NCBI GenBank assembly: GCA_026770585.1
Contig: MU646639.1
Coordinates: 280,287-290,578 of the forward strand
DNA length: 10,292 nt
Source: Baffinella frigidus
Taxonomy: Eukaryota; Cryptophyceae; Cryptomonadales; Baffinellaceae
Reading direction: 5' to 3'
The translations under genes and the position numbers were made by a program. Under the pieces are notes generated by a model. The model ran no database searches, had not been told where the DNA came from, and saw nothing but the letters and a program-made list of their open reading frames with translations. Below, in pieces: positions 1 through 5,988 of this stretch; position 1 is the stretch's first letter, and the number at the start of each line of letters is the position of its first letter.

Positions 1-158
1 CCCAGACCCCAAACCCCAAACCTGAAACCCCAAACCTCAAACCCCAATCCCCAAACCCCAATCCTTAAACCCCAATCCCCAAACCCCAACCCCCAAACCT
101 AAACCCTCCACTCCGCCCCCTGGTTTATCCCAGACTCCAAACCCCAACCCCCAACCAG
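1..158 (+). repeat. Telomere-like CCCCAAA array in the intron before exon 1
   Basis: Degenerate heptamers (mostly CCCCAAA with CCCTGAA, CCCTCAA and CCCAATC) fill 1-110 and resume at 131-157, ending in the exon 1 acceptor. A short unique piece (111-130) interrupts them. The window simply begins inside this array; nothing marks it as a chromosome end. Confidence 0.85.
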
Positions 159-276
159 GGCAACACGATATCGGATGGGCTGGATGGGGGCATCGTGTTC
201 CACTCGGAAGCAAAAGGGACGGTAGAATCCAACATGGTCCGAGACAACGCCAAAGCCGGCATCACCGTGTGCACAG
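159..276 (+). CDS. Exon 1 (internal; first visible exon of the beta-helix gene)
   Basis: Residues 1-39 plus one base. It begins [17 protein letters not shown] and continues through [13 protein letters not shown]: two coils, the first of the GxG turn type and the second entering a P-type turn. The acceptor is aaccag at the end of a CCCCAAA array. The donor is cacag/GTCCGA, phase 1. Because an intron precedes it, this is not the first exon of the gene; the start codon is outside the window. Confidence 0.88.
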
Positions 277-1437
277 GTCCGAACCCTACCTTATCTCAGA
301 AAACGAGTTCTAAAACTCGTTTTCTTAAGTCAATTCCCCTATAAATTTGTCAACTTATGCGGAGAGTAAAGAATAAGTTGACGAATTTGTAGGGGGATTG
401 ACTTAAGAAAACGAGTTTTAGAACTCGTTTTCTGAGATAATACCTCTGCCTCACCCGGGTCGGCTGACTATGCTTGAGTTAACTTTCTGGGAGTGTGGTA
501 CAAATCCGTCAACTTTAAAAAGAAAAAGATCCTGGTATCACCAAATTGGTGAAAAGAAAAAGATTGAGACAGATCTAGAAAATCCCCGCAGCAATTCACC
601 GTTCGCAGTGTGAGTTTCATATATGCAGCAGTACGGGCGCGCTAACCCCTAAGCCCCAAACACCAGGCGCGGCGCCCGTGGTGTCGGGGAACACGATTCT
701 CGCCGGGAGTGGCTCTGGCATCCTCGTGCACTCCAAGGGAGGAGGGGCTATCAAGGACAACACTATCCGGGGGGTAAACCCCAAACCCTAACACTGCACC
801 TACACCCTAACCCCCAAATCCTAAAACTGAACCCCGAACCCTACACCCCAAAACCGAAAATCTAAACCCTAACCCCTAATCCCTAACCCCTAACCCCTAA
901 CCCCTAACCCCTAACCCCTCACCCCTAACCCCTAACCCCTTACCCCCAAACCCAAAACCCCAAACCCTAAACCCTAACCCCTAACCCCTAACCCCTAACC
1001 CCTTACCCCTAACCCCCAATCCCAAAACCCCAAACCCCAAACCCTAAACCCTGAAAGGTTGGGAAGGCGGGGATCGAGGTGCGAAGAGACGCGCGCCCGC
1101 TCCTTGAAGGCAACCGAATCGAACAGTGCGTGCCCCCCCCCCGAGAGTTGAGGGTATATATCAACCATCATCCTTGAACACTCATCCCTGAACCCCCGAG
1201 AGTCCCTACACCCTCAACCATCATCCTTCAACACTCATCCCTGAACCCTAAACCCTAAACCAGAAACCAGAAACCCTCAACCCGAACCACTAAACGCAAC
1301 ATCCTAAATCCTCAAGCTGCAACCCAGGTGTGGGGCGCAGGGGATTCTGGCGCACCGCGGTGCCCTTGGCGCGATCTCTGAGAACCATGTGATGCCCCCC
1401 CCCCCTATCTTGATCTCTCTCTCTCTCGCTCGCTCGC

Positions 1438-1484
<47 letters not shown>

Positions 1485-1589
1485 CTCTCTTTTCTCTATG
1501 CATTATTATGTGGTCCAGTTGGCAGTGCACAGGGGACTCTCTCTCTCTCTTTCTATTTCTCTCTCTTTCTATCTCTCTCTTTTTCTTTC

Positions 1590-1640
<51 letters not shown>

Positions 1641-3645
1641 ATCTCTCTCTCTCTATATATATGCATATGTATTTATATGTGTATATATATATATGCTGAT
1701 GCAGGGTGTCGAATGCAGATATCGGGGTGTTTGGGTTGACAGACTTTTCTCAAGTTGACATCCTGGGTTTTCGGTACAAATCCGTCAACTTTGGTGCCGA
1801 TTGCAGATATCGGGGTGCGTGGGGGCGCTGGTGGAGGTTTCGAGTGACTCAGCGCCAAACGTCTTTGGGAACCGCCTGTCGGTATACCCTCAACCCTCAA
1901 CCTTGGATCCTGAACCCTGCACCCTGAACTGTGACTCCTGAACCCTGAACCCTTATCCCTGAACCCTGAACTCTGGACCCTGAACCCTGGACCCTGAACC
2001 CTGAACCCTGAACTCTGACCCCTGAACCCTGCACCCTGAACCCTCAACACTGCATACTGAACCCTCAACCCTCAACCTTGTACCCTCAACCCAAAACCCA
2101 GAATCCAAAACCCTTAACCCTCACCCCTAAAAATTCTTAAACCAAAAACCCAAAACCCTCAACACCAAACCCTTAACCCTAAACCCTAAACCCTGAACCC
2201 TAAATCAGGGGGGGCAGTCGTTCGGAATCCTCTTCGAATCGATGAGCCCGTGCGAAATCAAGGTCCGAATGTTTATGTTGGAAAGGCTCATAGACTATTG
2301 GATCACTCAACTCAAGGTTCGAGAGTCATACATACGTAGAAGAGAAATGTTTGCTAGTTCGGTTTTCACTTTTTTTTGGCCACGAAAACAATGGAACGAT
2401 CCCAAACGTTGACGGTTTAGTACCAGCATCGCCAACCTTTGGCAGTTTTTCAATTGTTCTGCGTGGCTAACAGATGTGAAAAATTGCTCCAGTTCAACGA
2501 GAACGAGAACAAGTACGGATGACACTCCAATTAATGTTTTACAGAAATGTTTCGCGCACGGGATTTAGTTGCGTGCCTCTTTCGTTTCAGAACCATCAAG
2601 CTTCCGAAACGTCCACCTCAACACCGCCTCCTCCCACCAGCAGAGAAAAGAAAGTGCTTTTATCACGGATCGAACCCAACACACCCATCATGTGTTCCCT
2701 TCCGCCAAGGCCTCGTCAGACTAGGGACCTAACCGCAAAACAAACAGGGACCTAAACCGCCCAAAAAACTCAGCCCGCGCCCGCTCGCAGGGAAACACGG
2801 TGGAAGGGTGCGCGAAGGCAGGGGTGTGTATACGGGAGGGCGCGACACCCGACGTGGTCGAGAACAAGCTGCTTGCAGGACTCGCCCAGGGCATTCTGGT
2901 CCCCTCCCTCTCCACCATCAAATCGATCCAAAATCAGCAAATGGCTCCAAAATCCACTCGGGTTGACTGACTGTTGGCAAGTTGAAATGATGGGGTTGCG
3001 GTACAAGCCTGTCAACTTTGGAGTGGGAAAGAGCCCGCGGACTGGTCGAGAACAAGCTGATAGGGGGGCTCGTATAGGGCATTCTGGTCCCACCCTATAC
3101 CCTAAACCCTAAACCCTAACTCCCGAACCCTAAACCCTGAACCTCTAAACCCTAAACCTTAAACACGAAACACGAAACACGAAACCCTAAATCGTAAACC
3201 CTGACCAGGTGACTGGAAAGGGGAGCGGGGGGATGCTGCGGGCCAACGAGATCACCAACCACGCTATGGCAGGTTTGACTTTTAAGTTGAGGGTTGAGAA
3301 GTAAGGGTTGAGGTTTAGGATTGAGTCCTGAGGGTTGAGAGGGGTTAGGGGTTAGGGGTTAGGGGTTAGGGGTTAGGGGTTAGGGGTTGGGCGAAAGCCC
3401 CCTCTTCCCCCTCTTCTTCAGTACTCACACGCCTAGAGATGAGTGATCTCATAGGGCAACGGTTTTCATTTAAAGCCATTGGATTCAATGAAAATTACTA
3501 CACGAATGCTTTAATATTACTAGTGAAACTCATTGTGTGTAGTAAATTTCATTGCCAGAAAGTTTTAAATCAAAACCGTTTCCCAATGAGATCCAAACGT
3601 CTGCCATGGCTGGTGAGCGCCCCCTTGTTTTGCTTTTTTAAAATT

Positions 3646-3683
<38 letters not shown>

Positions 3684-3722
3684 CATATGTATATGCATAT
3701 GTATATGTATGTGTATATGTAC

Positions 3723-3756
<34 letters not shown>

Positions 3757-3757
3757 G

Positions 3758-3791
<34 letters not shown>

Positions 3792-5900
3792 AATCTGCCC
3801 ACAGGCACCAGTCGCACCGGTTGACTAACCCTGCAAGTTTTGGACCGGGGCGTCATCCAAGCCGGGCAGGTTTGACAGTGGCGTGCAGAGAAGGGAATAA
3901 CGCGAAATCTGTCGAAGTGGACCGTGCTCGTACAAAAGTCAGTTTTACCAATTTTGCATTATTTCGAAGGCCGATTTCTCTACGCACCGCTCTAGAACCA
4001 GGATAAATATGCAATTTGTCAACCATGGTGGATTATTTCTTTTGGTGCGGTGATCAGCTCTGAAGAGCGCTGCCCGCCGAGACAACAGTCAAGAGTGGGA
4101 CATCTCAACGCAAAATTGAACCTCCGTTACCAGGAATAACGTGGGAATCTCTGGCAGGGATCGAGATATCAGAAGAGGCATCTCCGAAGGTGTCTGGGAA
4201 TACCGTGTGTTGTACCCTGCGCGAGGGCGGCGCCGGCATCGTCGTCCACGACTCCGGGTACTCCCTTAGTAGAATGTTTACTGTTCACGGTTTACGGTTT
4301 ATTGGTGTTTCACGGATTGTACCAGGGGGGCCCGATTTCTGGCCTAAATCGTACATGAACGAGGGGGAGAAGTACCCGGAGTCAAGAACGACGATGCCAC
4401 CGACCGGGCGACGATGCCACCGTGGAACAGCCCCGCCGGCAGGCTCGTGAACGGACGCCGAAGCCAGACGGTCGGTCGTGACTGCCTTGCGTGTTCCTAA
4501 AGCCCAAGTCACGGTGGCTCAGGGTCGGTACTCCCTCCCCTCCTTCCTGTACGGTGTAGTTTCCTTGACGGTTTAGCTCCTCCTTCCTTGCCGGTCTAGC
4601 TAAACCGTACCGTGGGGGACGCACAGTGTTGAGAGTGTAGGGTGTAGGGTGCAGGGTGCAGGGTGCAGGGTGCAGGGTGCAGGGTGTAGGGTGCAGGGTG
4701 TAGGGTGTAGGGTGCAGTAGCATTCGCGGCGGGCACAGCCAATACCGGTATTGGGCAGCACCCTGCGCGAGGGCATCGTCGTACACAACTCCGGGTACTC
4801 CCCCACTAGCATGTTTAGTGTTTACGGTTTACGGTTTACGGTTTCTTGGTGTTCCCCGGATCGTACCAGGGGGGCACGATTTCATCGCGATCCATAATAT
4901 AATTAATCTCGAAACTGTCCTTCTAAACGGTTCTTGGTACAAATCCAGATATGTTAAAGCCCTAAAGGTACGAATATTTTAAAACCCTCAAAGTTCTTGG
5001 TAAAAATCTTCGTTTAGAAGGACATTCCTGAGATTAATTATATTTGGTGCTGGGACTAGATTCCTGGCATCGTCGTTGGTGACTCAGGGTGCTCCCCCCC
5101 TCCTTCAAGCACGATTTGGGTCTTCTTCACCTGCGGGTTGAGGGGTTACGATTTAGGGTTCAGGGTTCAGGGCGTAGGTCCATGACTCCGGGTACTCTCC
5201 TACTAGAAGTTTGAGGAGCAGGGTTGGCTCCGGGTACTCTCCTACTGCACTGCAAATTCGGATATTTTGTAAAAGTCAACACCCCCACAAATCTGTCAAC
5301 TTTAGAAACGAGATACACCATTGGTGTACTTCGATTTTCGATTTTCGCCTTGAGTTGACTAATACAAAAACTTCGCCCTGGCAGTGTACTGCAATGTTTG
5401 ACCGTGTCAGGTTTCACGATTGGGGGTGTGGGGTTTACGGCTTACGGTTTACGGCTTACGATTTGGAAGCTTCCCCCAAATTGTACCAGGGAGGGTACGA
5501 TTTCACGGGAAAACTATTTTTTGTTGAAATGTTGGACCTCGCTGAAAATTACTACACGTTTGATTTATTATGACCACTAAAGGTCGTCATGTGTAGTAAA
5601 TTTCATTGCCAAAATGTTTTCAATGAAACCAGTTTTCCTATGAGATTACCGAGGATGCATCCTCATACACGACTCCGGGTGCTTGCCCCCTCGCTTCCGG
5701 TACAGTCTAGGCTCCTTTGCGGTTTAGCTTTCGGTTTAGCTCCTCCCCCGCAGTGTTTGCCCCTCAACCCCAACCCCTAAACCCTAAACCCTCCAGGGGC
5801 GGGGTGGTGGACGGAAACACGATCCGAGGGTGCTGCAAAGCCGGCGTGGTGGTAAACCCTAAACCCTGAACCCCAAACCCTATACCCCAAACCCCAAGCC

Positions 5901-5988
<88 letters not shown>

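Noticed and set aside
1-157. Start of the window as a true telomere
   Set aside because: Units are degenerate and interrupted, and the same kind of array recurs inside introns throughout the window; these are interstitial repeats.
1389-1758. Plus-strand frames of 63-116 codons rich in Ser/Leu
   Set aside because: Direct translation of the CT microsatellite; three overlapping frames all stay open for the same reason.
3439-3856. Frames of 72-117 codons rich in Ile/Cys or Tyr/Ile
   Set aside because: Produced by the TATGTA microsatellite plus the MITE-B element; no independent protein pattern.
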